Source: Chelatococcus sambhunathii
GTDB taxonomy: Bacteria > Pseudomonadota > Alphaproteobacteria > Rhizobiales > Beijerinckiaceae
Direction: 5' to 3'
Length of the DNA: 64,000 nucleotides
NCBI RefSeq assembly: GCF_001418005.1
Contig: NZ_LIOL01000011.1
Location: forward strand, 1 to 64,000
Shown: one piece after another, positions 29,720-38,909 of the stretch
Position numbering within the stretch: position 1 is the first letter of the stretch
How the letters are laid out: each line of letters starts with the position of its first letter
Position numbers and translations under genes: made by a program
Notes under the pieces: model-generated
Database searches by the model: none
Told to the model about the DNA's origin: nothing
Seen by the model: only the letters and a program-made list of their open reading frames with translations

Positions 29720-29741
29720 GGCAGTCGGATCAACGACTGCC
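29720..29741. terminator. Hairpin between convergent der and SDR genes
   Basis: GGCAGTCG and CGACTGCC form an 8-bp stem with a six-base loop between the two gene ends. The same spot has imperfect direct repeats of GGCAGTCGG and GGCAATAGG, which suggests slippage. It may terminate transcription in both directions. Confidence 0.5.
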
Positions 29742-29753
29742 TAATGCCTCGCC

Positions 29754-30494
29754 TTAGGCAGGCATCTGCGGCTTCAGCAGCCGATCCTCGCGAAAATCGT
29801 AGATGAGCCCGCTCTCCTGCCACTCCGGCAGCACCAGCTTGACGAGGTGCGGCGCGAAATCCTCCGGCGTGCGCAGGGTCTGCGGGTCCTCGCCCGGCAT
29901 GGCCGCCCGGCGCATGGCCGTGCGCAGCGGGCCCGGATTGGCGAGCATTACCTTCACCGGCGTGCTGGCGGTTTCGGCCGCATAGGTCCGCGCCAGCATC
30001 TCGAGCGCCGCCTTCGAGACCGCATAGACGCCCCAATAGGCGGTGCCCTTGTGCGCCGCGCCGGAGGAGACGAACACCGCCCGGCCGGCATCGGAGGCAC
30101 GCAGCAGCGGATCGAGCGAGCGGATGAGGCGCCAGTTGGCGGTGACGTTCACAGCCATCACGTCGTCCCACACCTTCGGCTCGATATGACCGAGTGGCGA
30201 GAGCGCGCCGAGCAGCCCGGCATTGGCGACGAGCACATCAAGCTTGCCCCAGCGCTCGTGGATGGCGGCGCCGAGCCGGTCGAGCGCATCGTAATCCTTG
30301 AGGTCGACCGGCACCAGAGTTGCCGAGCCGCCGAGGGCGCGGATCTCGTCGTCGAGGTCCTCGAGCGCACCGCTGGTACGGGCAAGGGCGATCACATGAG
30401 CGCCGGCGCGCGCCAGTTCGAGCGCGACGGCACGGCCGATGCCGCGCGAGGCGCCGGTGACGAGGGCGATGCGGTCGGCGAGGGGGCTGGACAT
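29754..30494 (-). CDS. SDR-family oxidoreductase (YciK-like)
   Basis: 246-aa short-chain dehydrogenase. Visible motifs are TGASRGIGRAVALELARAG (about 13-31), the NAG motif in VLVANAGLLGALSPLGHIEP, catalytic Ser in FVSSGAAHKGTAYWG and YxxxK (YAVSKAALEM). The overall form resembles YciK-type SDRs whose substrate is unknown. ATG 30494 was chosen because the sequence MSSPLADRIALVTGASRG is a normal SDR start. It is convergent with der. Confidence 0.88.
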   Translation of the reverse strand: MSSPLADRIALVTGASRGIGRAVALELARAGAHVIALARTSGALEDLDDEIRALGGSATLVPVDLKDYDALDRLGAAIHERWGKLDVLVANAGLLGALSPLGHIEPKVWDDVMAVNVTANWRLIRSLDPLLRASDAGRAVFVSSGAAHKGTAYWGVYAVSKAALEMLARTYAAETASTPVKVMLANPGPLRTAMRRAAMPGEDPQTLRTPEDFAPHLVKLVLPEWQESGLIYDFREDRLLKPQMPA

Positions 30495-30670
30495 GGACGA
30501 TCCTGCAGTTGAGGCGCGAGTCTGATCTGGCCCGTCCCTAGCACCATTTGCGCCGCTGGGCGAGGCTGGGAACGCAGTTGTGGAGTTTGTGCAACACTGT
30601 TGCCTTCTCAGCTCGCCGGCCTGTGATTTGCCCAGTTTTGCCGCAATGCGGCAGCATCTGACCGGTGTAC

Positions 30671-31102
30671 ATGGCGGCAGGCGGAAACCGCAGCTTTGGC
30701 GGGGCAATCGTGCTGATATCAGCGAGCATCGATGGACGTGTCGGGTGGCGGCGCTTCGTGCGCGGCGCCGGTCTGGCGCTCGTTGTTGCCGTGGCAGTTG
30801 CCATGGTTGCCGGGCGGATGGCCCATGCACGCAATGCGGCCGAGCGCCTCGCCGTCACCTTCGCGGCGTCGAGCCTCAGCGAGCTTGCCGTCCTGTCGCT
30901 TGATGCGGCATCGGCCATCGACGGTCAGGCCGTGCCAGCCGGCGAGACCAAGACGCCTTGCCAGCCGGGCATCCTGCCGACAGCCGCGGTTGCGGTGCCG
31001 TTGCGAGGCTTTTCGGGGCTTGCTGCCTGCGAGCAGAGCCGCATGCCGCCGACGCACGAGATGCCGCCGCCGCTCGGCCCGCCGCGGCTTCTCGTCATCT
31101 GA
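30671..31102 (+). CDS. Hypothetical protein with one membrane segment
   Basis: Open frame of 143 codons that I do not recognise. A hydrophobic segment lies at about residues 31-48 (FVRGAGLALVVAVAVAMVAG), preceded by arginines, then an Ala-rich part and a Pro-rich C-terminus (THEMPPPLGPPRLLVI). An in-frame GTG at 30665 is also possible. Antisense frames overlap it and there is no clear Shine-Dalgarno, so it may not be a gene. It precedes the L,D-transpeptidase gene by 160 bases. Confidence 0.4.
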   Translation: MAAGGNRSFGGAIVLISASIDGRVGWRRFVRGAGLALVVAVAVAMVAGRMAHARNAAERLAVTFAASSLSELAVLSLDAASAIDGQAVPAGETKTPCQPGILPTAAVAVPLRGFSGLAACEQSRMPPTHEMPPPLGPPRLLVI

Positions 31103-31261
31103 ACCATCTCCGTTTTCGTTCATGACGCCCCGAGGGCATCGCCCGCACGGCAGGATTAATCCGCCGGGCACGCGATGTCCCGGCGGTCGCGGCGGGTGCC
31201 TGGAGGCCAGCCTCGGGCCGTGCCGCTGCCGGCGGCGTCCGCCCCTCCCGAGGAAGAAGAC

Positions 31262-31870
31262 ATGTCCATGAATCGTCGCAATTTTCTCTCCATCGGTCTC
31301 AGCGCCGCCGCCTGTTCGCTCGCGGGCTTGCCGGCCGCGGCCATGACCGGCGTCGGGGCCTCCGCCCAGCAGGCGCCTGATAACCTTGCCGGCCCACCGC
31401 AGGATTTCGTCATCGACCCCATCTACATGCGCCAGATCGTGCCCTACGAGGGTCCCGGCCGCCCAGGCACGATCGTCGTGCGCACCAAGACGCGCTTCGT
31501 CTATCTCGTGCTGTCAAATGGTGAGGCGCTGCGCTACGGCTGCGGCATCGGCCGCGACGGCTTCTCCTGGTCGGGCGAGGCGACCGTGGCGCGCAAGGCC
31601 GTCTGGCCCGCCTGGTATCCGCCGCCCGAGATGCGCAAGCGCCAGCCGGAGCTGCCGGTGATGATGGCCGGCGGCATCAAGAACCCGCTCGGCGCCCGCG
31701 CACTCTACCTCTACCAGAATGGAGTCGACACACTCTACCGCATCCACGGCACGACCGAAGCCTGGACCATGGGCCAGGCGGTCTCCTCCGGCTGCGTGCG
31801 GCTGATGAACGACGATATCATCGACCTCCACCAGCGCGTGCCGACAGGAACACGGGTGATCGTGATCTGA
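31262..31870 (+). CDS. Secreted L,D-transpeptidase (YkuD family)
   Basis: 202-aa periplasmic enzyme. The N-terminus MSMNRRNFLSIGLSAAAC looks like a Tat signal (RRNFLS), with cleavage likely around residues 30-36. The YkuD catalytic domain covers about 68-202. The active-site His162 (YRIHGT) and Cys178 (SSGCVRLMNDD) fit the HXX14-17[S/T]HGChN-type pattern of L,D-transpeptidases. These enzymes form 3-3 peptidoglycan cross-links or attach proteins to the wall. GAGGAAGAAG precedes ATG 31262. Confidence 0.92.
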   Translation: MSMNRRNFLSIGLSAAACSLAGLPAAAMTGVGASAQQAPDNLAGPPQDFVIDPIYMRQIVPYEGPGRPGTIVVRTKTRFVYLVLSNGEALRYGCGIGRDGFSWSGEATVARKAVWPAWYPPPEMRKRQPELPVMMAGGIKNPLGARALYLYQNGVDTLYRIHGTTEAWTMGQAVSSGCVRLMNDDIIDLHQRVPTGTRVIVI

Positions 31871-31920
31871 CCTGTAGTTGTGCGGTCGTCAGTTGCCTGA
31901 GACGCGGTCGGCTTGGAGCG

Positions 31921-32006
31921 TCCTGGCCGGGCTTGTCCCGGCCATCCACGCCCCGACGTTGCACAGGCCGGCGGGCGTGGATGCCCGCGACGAGCGCAGG
32001 CATGAT
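31921..32006. repeat. Interspersed palindromic repeat, solitary degenerate copy
   Basis: A diverged copy of the repeat seen in tandem at 54.55-55.1 kb. The left hairpin GGCCGGGCTTGTCCCGGCC is followed by ATCCACG, then a variable middle, then CGTGGATGCCCGCGACGAGCG and a mutated GGCATGATG end. The outer arms (CCATCCACG / CGTGGATG) pair, so the whole unit can fold into a branched structure. It lies just after the L,D-transpeptidase stop. Confidence 0.85.
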
Positions 32007-32043
32007 GCAGAGAGGGCCGGCCTGAAGGTTTCAGGGCTGGCAA

Positions 32044-32077
32044 GAAAAAACCCGCCTTCTCACGAAGGCGGGTTTTT
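32044..32077. terminator. Bidirectional terminator before purF
   Basis: AAAAAACCCGCCTTC and GAAGGCGGGTTTTTC form a 15-bp stem with a four-base loop. The A-run on one side and the T-run on the other make it a good intrinsic terminator in both directions. It lies 21 bases past the purF stop (minus strand). Confidence 0.9.
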
Positions 32078-32097
32078 CATCGGAAGGACGCGGTGAT

Positions 32098-33564
32098 TCA
32101 GCCCGCTTCGGCCAGCATCGAGAGCTGACGCGGCGCTTCACCGGAGATGTCGGTGAGCGGCGTCGGATAATCGCCGGTGAAGCAATGGTCGGTGAATTGC
32201 GGGCGCGCAGTGTCGCGGCCTTCGTAGCCGACGGCGCGGTAGATGCCGTCGACCGACAGGAAGGCGAGCGAGTCGGCACCGATATAAGCCCGCATTTCCT
32301 CCAGCGAATGGGTCGCTGCCAGCAGCTTGTCGCGCTCCGGCGTGTCGATGCCATAGTAGTCCGGATGGGCGATCGGCGGGCTCGCGATGCGGAAGTGCAC
32401 CTCGGTCGCCCCGGCATCACGCATCATCTGCACGATCTTCACTGACGTGGTGCCACGCACGATGGAATCATCGACGAGCACGATGCGCCGGCCCGCCACC
32501 ACGCCGCGGTTAGCCGAGTGCTTCATGCGCACACCGATCTCCCGCACCGACTGGGTCGGCTGGATGAAGGTGCGCCCGACGTAGTGGTTGCGGATGATGC
32601 CGAGCTCGTAGGGAATGTTGCAGGCCTGGGCATAACCGATGGCCGCCGGCACGCCAGAATCGGGCACCGGCACGACGACGTCGGCCGAGGCCGGCGCCTC
32701 GCGCGCCAGCTGTTCGCCCATGCGCTTGCGAACCTCGTAGACATTGCGCCCGTGCACGATGGAATCGGGCCGGGCGAAGTAGATGTACTCGAAGATGCAG
32801 GGGCGCATCGGCTGGTCCGGGAACGGCTTGATCGATTCGATGCCTTCTTCGGAGATGACGACGACCTCGCCGTTTTCGATGTCGCGCACGAATCTCGCGC
32901 CGATGATGTCGAGCGCGCAGGTTTCGGAGGCAAGGATGTAGCGCCCGTCGAGCTGCCCCAGCACCAGCGGTCGAATGCCGAGCGGGTCGCGGGCGCCGAT
33001 GAGCTTCTTGTTGGTGAGCCCGACGAAGGAATAGGCTCCCTCTAGGCGCTGCAGCGCGTCGATGAACCGGTCGATGAAGCGTCCGCGGCGGCTGCGCGCG
33101 ACGAGATGCAGGATAACTTCGGTGTCGCTGGTCGACTGGCAGATAGCGCCTTCCTGCACCAGCTGGCGGCGCAGGGTGAGCGCGTTGGTCAGATTGCCGT
33201 TATGTGCCACGGCGAAGCCGCCGCCGTGCAACTCGGCAAAGAGGGGCTGCACGTTGCGCAGCGCCGTCTCGCCCGTCGTCGCATAGCGCACGTGGCCGAT
33301 GGCGGCCGCACCGGGCAGGCGGGCAATCACCGCCGCGTCGGAGAAGTTGTCGCCGACGAGACCGAGGCCCTTCTCCGCATGGAACTTGGCGCCGTCGTAG
33401 GAGACGATGCCGACCGCCTCCTGCCCGCGGTGCTGCAGTGCGTGCAGGCCGAGCGCAGTGACCGCCGCCGCGTCAGGATGTCCGAAAATGCCAAACACCC
33501 CGCACTCCTCGTGCAGGGTATCCCCGTCGAAGTCGCTGTCCATCATGTCGTCCACCGCATGCAC
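32098..33564 (-). CDS. purF: Amidophosphoribosyltransferase
   Basis: First committed enzyme of purine synthesis; makes phosphoribosylamine from PRPP and glutamine. The 488-aa protein starts with a short propeptide before Cys21 (HEECGVFGIFG), which becomes the N-terminal nucleophile. The glutaminase half shows ALQHRGQEAVGIV, RYATTGE and AHNGNLTN. The phosphoribosyltransferase half shows the PRPP loop VLVDDSIVRGTTS. In-frame ATGs at 33546 and 33543 would only shorten the propeptide. cvpA follows upstream, the usual pairing. Confidence 0.96.
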   Translation of the reverse strand: MHAVDDMMDSDFDGDTLHEECGVFGIFGHPDAAAVTALGLHALQHRGQEAVGIVSYDGAKFHAEKGLGLVGDNFSDAAVIARLPGAAAIGHVRYATTGETALRNVQPLFAELHGGGFAVAHNGNLTNALTLRRQLVQEGAICQSTSDTEVILHLVARSRRGRFIDRFIDALQRLEGAYSFVGLTNKKLIGARDPLGIRPLVLGQLDGRYILASETCALDIIGARFVRDIENGEVVVISEEGIESIKPFPDQPMRPCIFEYIYFARPDSIVHGRNVYEVRKRMGEQLAREAPASADVVVPVPDSGVPAAIGYAQACNIPYELGIIRNHYVGRTFIQPTQSVREIGVRMKHSANRGVVAGRRIVLVDDSIVRGTTSVKIVQMMRDAGATEVHFRIASPPIAHPDYYGIDTPERDKLLAATHSLEEMRAYIGADSLAFLSVDGIYRAVGYEGRDTARPQFTDHCFTGDYPTPLTDISGEAPRQLSMLAEAG

Positions 33565-33682
33565 GGTAGCCCGCCGACCATGGGATCATGGAAACGGGCG
33601 GTCACGCCTCATGTCGTGTCAAACCATTGTCGTTGCAATCCGCACTCGCGTCATGCCGCATGTGCGAAAAGCGCGGGTTGCC

Positions 33683-34324
33683 TCAGTTGTTTCCCCCCAC
33701 GAGGGCGCGAATGCCCTGCCGGTCGCCCTGTTCGTAGCTGCCGGGCATCTGCTGGGTGCGCTGCTCCGGTACCGCTTCGGCCGGCGGTTCCCCGGTCTCG
33801 CCTTCGGGCTTCGGCCGCTTGAGACGTTGCAGGATGGCGGTTTCCGGATCATCCGGCAGAAGCGCCATCAGGCTGTTGCCGGTGGATTGCAGGATGCCGC
33901 GCGTTTTGGCGTCCCGCGCCCATTCCGGCTGCATCTCGGGTGTGACCAGCCAGTTGAAGAAGAGGAAGGCGACGGCGCAGATCAGGAAGCCGCGGGCCGC
34001 GCCGAAGATGAAACCTAGCGAACGGTCGAGCGCGCCGATACGCGAATCGAGCACCAGGTCCGACAGCTGCACCGTGATGAAGGACACGATGATCAGCGTG
34101 ACGAGGAAAATGGCCGCGATGGCCACGACAAGCGCGATGGTCGGGTTCGAGATGTGCTGCTTCACGTAGGGCAGCAGCGCCGGATGCAGCATCAGCGCGG
34201 CAATCGCCGCAGCGGCCCAGGACGCGATGGCGAGGACCTCGCGCGTGAACCCGCGCACGGTCGCCAGCAGGGCCGAGATGACGACGATGCCAAGAACGAT
34301 GAGATCGAGAAGCGGAACTGGCAT
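33683..34324 (-). CDS. cvpA: CvpA-family membrane protein
   Basis: 213-aa protein with four predicted transmembrane helices (about 5-22, 28-47, 62-83, 100-120). It contains the CvpA pattern GFTREVLAIASWAAAAIAALM and RIGALDRSLGFIFGAARGFLI, with a charged Pro-rich C-terminal tail. CvpA is required for colicin V export and envelope homeostasis in E. coli and typically sits upstream of purF, as here (118-base gap). Confidence 0.92.
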   Translation of the reverse strand: MPVPLLDLIVLGIVVISALLATVRGFTREVLAIASWAAAAIAALMLHPALLPYVKQHISNPTIALVVAIAAIFLVTLIIVSFITVQLSDLVLDSRIGALDRSLGFIFGAARGFLICAVAFLFFNWLVTPEMQPEWARDAKTRGILQSTGNSLMALLPDDPETAILQRLKRPKPEGETGEPPAEAVPEQRTQQMPGSYEQGDRQGIRALVGGNN

Positions 34325-34426
34325 GAGCGCGCGCCGTTGAGCCTTGTGTTCGTTATGCCCTCGGCTCCGGTGCCGCTGGCCACGTTGCTGCCTCAGCGCG
34401 CTGTATAGCCCGCCGATGGGCTTTCG

Positions 34427-35839
34427 TCACCTGTCATGAACGAGCCGGGCATCCCTTTGCCGCGGCCCGGCCGCGACGTTGGCGACGAGATCCGCGATAT
34501 GGGCCGTGCCGGTGAGGGCGAGCGACGCATCGCCCGCCTCGCGGATGGCCGCGGGCGTCACGGCGCGGCGGAAGCCGAGCTTGGCCGCCTCCTTGAGGCG
34601 CTGGGCAGCCTGGGCGACCGGTCTGACCGCGCCGGAAAGACCGATCTCACCGAAGAAGACGACTTCGGGCGGTAGCGGCCGGCCGGCGAGGGAGGAGACG
34701 AGGGCTGCCGCCGCAGCGAGGTCGGCCGCCGGCTCCGTGATTTTCAGCCCGCCCGCAACGCTCAGATAGACGTCGTGCATACCGAGCCTGAGGCCGCCGT
34801 GTGCCTCGAGCACGGCCAGCACCATGGCGAGACGGTTCTGCTCCCATCCCACCACCGCCCGTCGCGGCGTGCCGAGTGAGGTCGGGGCGACGAGCGCCTG
34901 GAACTCGACGAGGAGGGGGCGCGTGCCCTCCATGCCGGCGAAGACCGCCGCGCCGGGCGCCGCATGGTCGCGGCCGGCGAGGAAGAGGGCGGAGGGGTTG
35001 GGCACTTCGGCAAGGCCGCTGCCCGTCATCTCGAAGACGCCGATCTCGTCAGTGGGCCCAAAGCGGTTCTTGACGGCGCGCAGGATGCGGAAATGGTGGC
35101 CGCTGTCGCCCTCGAAGGAGACCACCGCATCCACCATGTGCTCGACCACGCGCGGGCCGGCGATCTGCCCGTCCTTGGTGACGTGACCGACGAGGATGAC
35201 GCAGGTGCCGGTGGTCTTGGCGAAGCGGATGAGGGTCTGCGCGCTGCCGCGCACCTGCGTGACGGTGCCGGGCGCCGCATCGACGAGGCCGCTCCACATG
35301 GTCTGGATCGAATCGATGACCACGAGCCGCGGCGCCGGCCCCTGCGACAAAGTGGCGACGATGTCCTCGACATTGGTCTGCGAGGCGAGCTCCACCGGTG
35401 CGTCGGTGAGGCCGAGGCGGTCAGCCCTGAGGCGCACCTGGCCGATGGCCTCTTCCCCCGAGATGTAGGCGATGCGGTGGCCGGCCCGTGCCAGCGCGGC
35501 GCAGGCCTGGATCAGCAGGGTCGACTTGCCGATGCCGGGGTCGCCGCCGATGAGGATGACCGAGCCCTCGACGAAGCCGCCGCCCGTCACGCGGTCGAGT
35601 TCGCCGATGCCGCTCGCCGCGCGCGGTGCCTGTGCTTCGCTGCCGGTGAGTCCCTCGAGCGGGAAGACGCGTCCCTTTGCCCGTCCGCCGAGCCGCGCGC
35701 CCGGCACGGGCATGGACGGGGCGCTCGCCGTCTCCTCGGCGAGGCTGTTCCACGCCCCACACGCATCGCACTTGCCCTGCCAGCGCGTATAGGAGGCGCC
35801 GCAGCTCTGGCAGATGAAGGAGGGCGCACGTCTGGCCAT
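34427..35839 (-). CDS. radA: DNA repair protein RadA
   Basis: RecA-like ATPase that helps process recombination intermediates. The 470-aa protein has an N-terminal C4 zinc finger (FICQSCGASYTRWQGKCDAC), Walker A GGDPGIGKSTLL at about residues 97-108, the RadA-specific KNRFGPTDEIGVFEM and a C-terminal Lon-protease-like domain (about 290-450, with VVGWEQNRLAMVLAVLEAHG and FFGEIGLSGAVRPV). It starts three bases upstream of the end of alr in the same direction, so the two are probably co-transcribed. Confidence 0.96.
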   Translation of the reverse strand: MARRAPSFICQSCGASYTRWQGKCDACGAWNSLAEETASAPSMPVPGARLGGRAKGRVFPLEGLTGSEAQAPRAASGIGELDRVTGGGFVEGSVILIGGDPGIGKSTLLIQACAALARAGHRIAYISGEEAIGQVRLRADRLGLTDAPVELASQTNVEDIVATLSQGPAPRLVVIDSIQTMWSGLVDAAPGTVTQVRGSAQTLIRFAKTTGTCVILVGHVTKDGQIAGPRVVEHMVDAVVSFEGDSGHHFRILRAVKNRFGPTDEIGVFEMTGSGLAEVPNPSALFLAGRDHAAPGAAVFAGMEGTRPLLVEFQALVAPTSLGTPRRAVVGWEQNRLAMVLAVLEAHGGLRLGMHDVYLSVAGGLKITEPAADLAAAAALVSSLAGRPLPPEVVFFGEIGLSGAVRPVAQAAQRLKEAAKLGFRRAVTPAAIREAGDASLALTGTAHIADLVANVAAGPRQRDARLVHDR

Positions 35840-35842
35840 ACG

Positions 35843-36994
35843 CTAGGACGCTGCCGGCAGGTAGCGACGGTAATACCGCTTGCCGAGGTCGGTCAGCATC
35901 TCGTAGCCGATGGTGCCGGCGCGCTTGCCGGCCTCGTCCACGGTGAGGCCGTTGCCGATGAGGGTGACCTTGTCGCCGCGCCGGACAGCGCCCTCGGGCA
36001 CGGCGCTGACATCAAGCGTGATCAGATCCATCGAGATGCGCCCGGCGAAGGGGCAGCGCACGCCGGCCACGAGCGCCTCGCCGCCGCTCTTGAGATTGGT
36101 GCCGCTCGCCGTGCGCAGATAGCCGTCGGCATAGCCGACCGACAACGTCGCGATGCGCCGCCGGCCCTGTGCCGTCCAGTGGCCATTATAGCCCACCGTT
36201 TCGCCATCCGGCGCCCAGCGCAGCTGTATGATGCGCGCCTCGAGCTGAACCACCGGGCGCATCGGGTTGGCGCGTTCGGGGGTCGGGTTGCCGCCGTAGA
36301 GCGCGTAGCCTGGCCGCACGAGGTCGAAATGCGGCGCCTGCGGCAGGAAGATGCCGGAGGAATTGGACAGCGAGGCTGGCACGCCGGCAAAGCGCTCGCG
36401 CACATGCGTGAAGGCGGCGACCTGCCGGGCATTGATCGGATGCTCCGGCTCCTCGGCCGAGACGAGATGGCTCATGACGAGGCTCGGCGTGAAGGCGCCG
36501 AGAAGCTCGGCGTCTTCGGCGAGCTGCAGCGCGGCCTCGGCCCTGAGGCCGAGACGGTTCATGCCCGTGTCGACATGGATGGCCGCCGGCAGCCGGCCCG
36601 CACCCGCCCGGCAGAAGGCTGCCCATTCCTCGACTTCCTCCTGCGAGCCGAGCACCGGCCGCAGGTCATGCGCCGGGTAGGCGGCGGCGGTGCCGGGCAG
36701 GAGGCCGTTGAGCACATAGATCACGGCATCCGGCGCCGCCGCGCGCGTGCGCCGCGCCTCGACGAGATGGGCGACGAAGAAGGTGCGGCAACCGGCAGCG
36801 TAAAGCGCGGGGACCGCTTGGTCGATGCCGATGCCGTACGCGTCGGCCTTGACGACTGCCGCCGTCTCGGCTCCGCCCGCCTTGGCGGCCAGCATGCGCC
36901 AGTTGGCGACGAGGGCGCCGAGGTCGATGGTGAGGAGCCCGCCCGCCTCGTCTTCGCCGATGGCGGGGCGCGGCTCGTTCGGTTTGCTGGTCAC
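35843..36994 (-). CDS. alr: Alanine racemase
   Basis: PLP enzyme that interconverts L- and D-alanine for peptidoglycan. The 383-aa protein has the PLP lysine Lys49 in AAVVKADAYGIG, the phosphate-binding region SNSSGIFL, the catalytic tyrosine region LSVGYADGYLR and the C-terminal beta-domain with GRISMDLITLDVS. The end overlaps closely with radA (gap three bases) and dnaB lies upstream, an arrangement usual in Hyphomicrobiales. Confidence 0.95.
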   Translation of the reverse strand: MTSKPNEPRPAIGEDEAGGLLTIDLGALVANWRMLAAKAGGAETAAVVKADAYGIGIDQAVPALYAAGCRTFFVAHLVEARRTRAAAPDAVIYVLNGLLPGTAAAYPAHDLRPVLGSQEEVEEWAAFCRAGAGRLPAAIHVDTGMNRLGLRAEAALQLAEDAELLGAFTPSLVMSHLVSAEEPEHPINARQVAAFTHVRERFAGVPASLSNSSGIFLPQAPHFDLVRPGYALYGGNPTPERANPMRPVVQLEARIIQLRWAPDGETVGYNGHWTAQGRRRIATLSVGYADGYLRTASGTNLKSGGEALVAGVRCPFAGRISMDLITLDVSAVPEGAVRRGDKVTLIGNGLTVDEAGKRAGTIGYEMLTDLGKRYYRRYLPAAS

Positions 36995-37033
36995 GATGTC
37001 CGGAGCCTCATGTGGATCGGGCCTCAGGGCCGT

Positions 37034-38524
37034 TCAGAACTGCTCTGGCAGGCGGTCTTCCTGCGCGAGATTGCCGAAGCGCGTGACATCCGCCTGGAAG
37101 GACAGCTGCACGGTGCCAGTCGGGCCGTGGCGCTGCTTGCCGATGATGACCTCGGCCTTGCCATGGGCCTGGTCCATCTCGGCCTGCCACTTGAAATGTT
37201 CCTCGGTGCCGGGCTTCGGCTCCTTGTTCTTGAGGTAATATTCCTCGCGATACACGAAGAGCACGACGTCGGCATCCTGCTCGATCGAGCCCGATTCGCG
37301 CAGGTCCGACAACTGCGGCCGCTTGTCGTCCCGGTTCTCGACCTGACGCGACAGCTGCGACAGGGCGATGATGGGCACGTGCAACTCCTTGGCGAGCGCC
37401 TTCATGCCCGTCGTGATCTCGGTCAGCTCCTGCACGCGGTTGTCGCCCTTCTTGGACGAGCCGGAGAGCAGCTGCAGGTAGTCCACCACGAGGAGGTCCA
37501 GCCCCCGCTGACGCTTCAGGCGCCGTGCCCGCGCTGCGAGCTGGGCGATGGATAGACCGCCCGTCTGGTCGATGTAGAAGGGAATGGTCTGCATCTCCCG
37601 GGCGACATCGCTGATCCGGTAGAACTCCTCCTCGCGGATGTCGCCGCGACGGATCTTGTACGAGGGAATGCCGGATTGCTCGGCGATGATGCGGTTGGCC
37701 AGCTGCTCGGCCGACATTTCGAGCGAGAAGAAGCCGACGATGCCGCCGTCCACCGTCTTCACCGCGCCGTCCGGCTGCTTCTCGCCGCGGTAGGCCTTGG
37801 CGATGTTGAAGGCGACGTTGGTGGCGAGCGACGTCTTGCCCATGGCCGGGCGGCCGGCCAGGATGACAAGGTCCGACGGCTGCAGGCCGCCCATCATGCG
37901 ATCGAGGTCGTGCAGGCCGGTGGCGAGCCCGGAGAGCTTGCCCTCGCGCTTGTAAGCCGCAGCGGCGACGTCGATGGCCGCGGTGAGCGCATCGGCGAAG
38001 CGCTGGAAGCCACCGTCGTAGCGGCCGGTTTCGGCAAGGCTGTAGAGCTTGCGTTCCGCGTCCTCTATCTGATCGCGGGGCGAGACGTCGACCGGCGCAT
38101 CATAGGCGACATTGACCATATCCTCGCCGATGCTGATGAGCTCGCGGCGGATGGCGAGGTCGTGGATCGTGCGGCCGTAGTCCTCGGCGTTGATGATGGT
38201 TGTCGCCTCGGCGGCGAGCCGCGCGAGATATTGCGATACGGTAAGGCCGCCGAGGTCGTGGTCGCCAAGGAAGGTCTTCAGCGTGATGGGGGTCGCGATC
38301 TTGCCTGCCTTGATGAGGCTCGATGTCACCTCGTAGATGCGCCGGTGCACCTCCTCGTGGAAATGGGCGGGCTCGAGAAAGTCCGAGACGCGAAAGAACG
38401 CTTCGTTGTTCACGAGAATCGCGCCGAGCAGCGCCTGCTCGGCGTCGATATTGTGCGGCGCAAGACGGTAGCGGGGCTCATCGGGGCCGTCGAGCCGCGC
38501 TGCGAGTGAATTCACGGTTGCCAT
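37034..38524 (-). CDS. dnaB: Replicative DNA helicase
   Basis: Hexameric helicase of the replication fork. The 496-aa protein has an N-terminal primase-interacting domain (about 20-125, PHNIDAEQALLGAILVNNEA), a linker and a C-terminal RecA-like domain with Walker A AGRPAMGKTSLA (about 218-229), Walker B LDLLVVDYLQLL and LSQLSRQVENRDDKRPQLSDLRESGSIEQDAD. ATG 38524 (MATVNSLAARL) is chosen over an open frame to 38629 whose extra Arg/Pro-rich residues are not family-like. No intein is present. Confidence 0.97.
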   Translation of the reverse strand: MATVNSLAARLDGPDEPRYRLAPHNIDAEQALLGAILVNNEAFFRVSDFLEPAHFHEEVHRRIYEVTSSLIKAGKIATPITLKTFLGDHDLGGLTVSQYLARLAAEATTIINAEDYGRTIHDLAIRRELISIGEDMVNVAYDAPVDVSPRDQIEDAERKLYSLAETGRYDGGFQRFADALTAAIDVAAAAYKREGKLSGLATGLHDLDRMMGGLQPSDLVILAGRPAMGKTSLATNVAFNIAKAYRGEKQPDGAVKTVDGGIVGFFSLEMSAEQLANRIIAEQSGIPSYKIRRGDIREEEFYRISDVAREMQTIPFYIDQTGGLSIAQLAARARRLKRQRGLDLLVVDYLQLLSGSSKKGDNRVQELTEITTGMKALAKELHVPIIALSQLSRQVENRDDKRPQLSDLRESGSIEQDADVVLFVYREEYYLKNKEPKPGTEEHFKWQAEMDQAHGKAEVIIGKQRHGPTGTVQLSFQADVTRFGNLAQEDRLPEQF

Positions 38525-38909
38525 CGGTCTTCGGTCATCGAGTCGCTGGACGATCAGACTAACACGTCGCCGCGTCCGTCGAAGCGGCGCGGGCGGGCGG
38601 CGGCGAAAACGCGGTGCACAGTCCAGCAAAGCGGGGACGACGTTGAGAAGTCGTTAACCTTTCGTTGACCGTGTCGCGCGGGTGACTCTGTCGCACGGAG
38701 GCAGGGCATTGCCCATGACGCCGGCGTGTCAATGCAGGTGCGGGGGCTCCCTCGTCATGGCCGGGCTTGTCCCGGCCATCCACGCCTTCGGGCTTGCAAT
38801 CGTCAAAGGCGTGGATGCCCGCAACAACCGCGGGCATGACGGCAGGAAGGGACGGCACCGGGTTTCAGCGACCGTGGCCGTGGGGCTCCGCAGTCTCTTC
38901 CCCGTCCCG
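38525..38909. other. Intergenic region between dnaB and cfa
   Basis: About 385 bases with no gene. It carries one full copy of the palindromic repeat (38753-38841) and the presumed dnaB promoter area just above 38524, where no clear -35/-10 stands out. Confidence 0.6.
38753..38841. repeat. Interspersed palindromic repeat, complete solitary copy
   Basis: The unit begins CGTCATGGCCGGGCTTGTCC and ends CGCGGGCATGACG. The left hairpin GGCCGGG / CCCGGCC, the right hairpin GCCCGC / GCGGGC and the long outer arms (CGTCATG / CATGACG and CCATCCACGCCTT / AGGCGTGGATG) can fold into a cloverleaf-like structure. It is the same family as the four tandem copies at 54.55-55.1 kb. Confidence 0.9.

Noticed and set aside
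34964-37555. 863-codon plus-strand frame opposite radA, alr and dnaB
   Set aside because: Antisense to three clear housekeeping genes; no domain or ribosome binding site.
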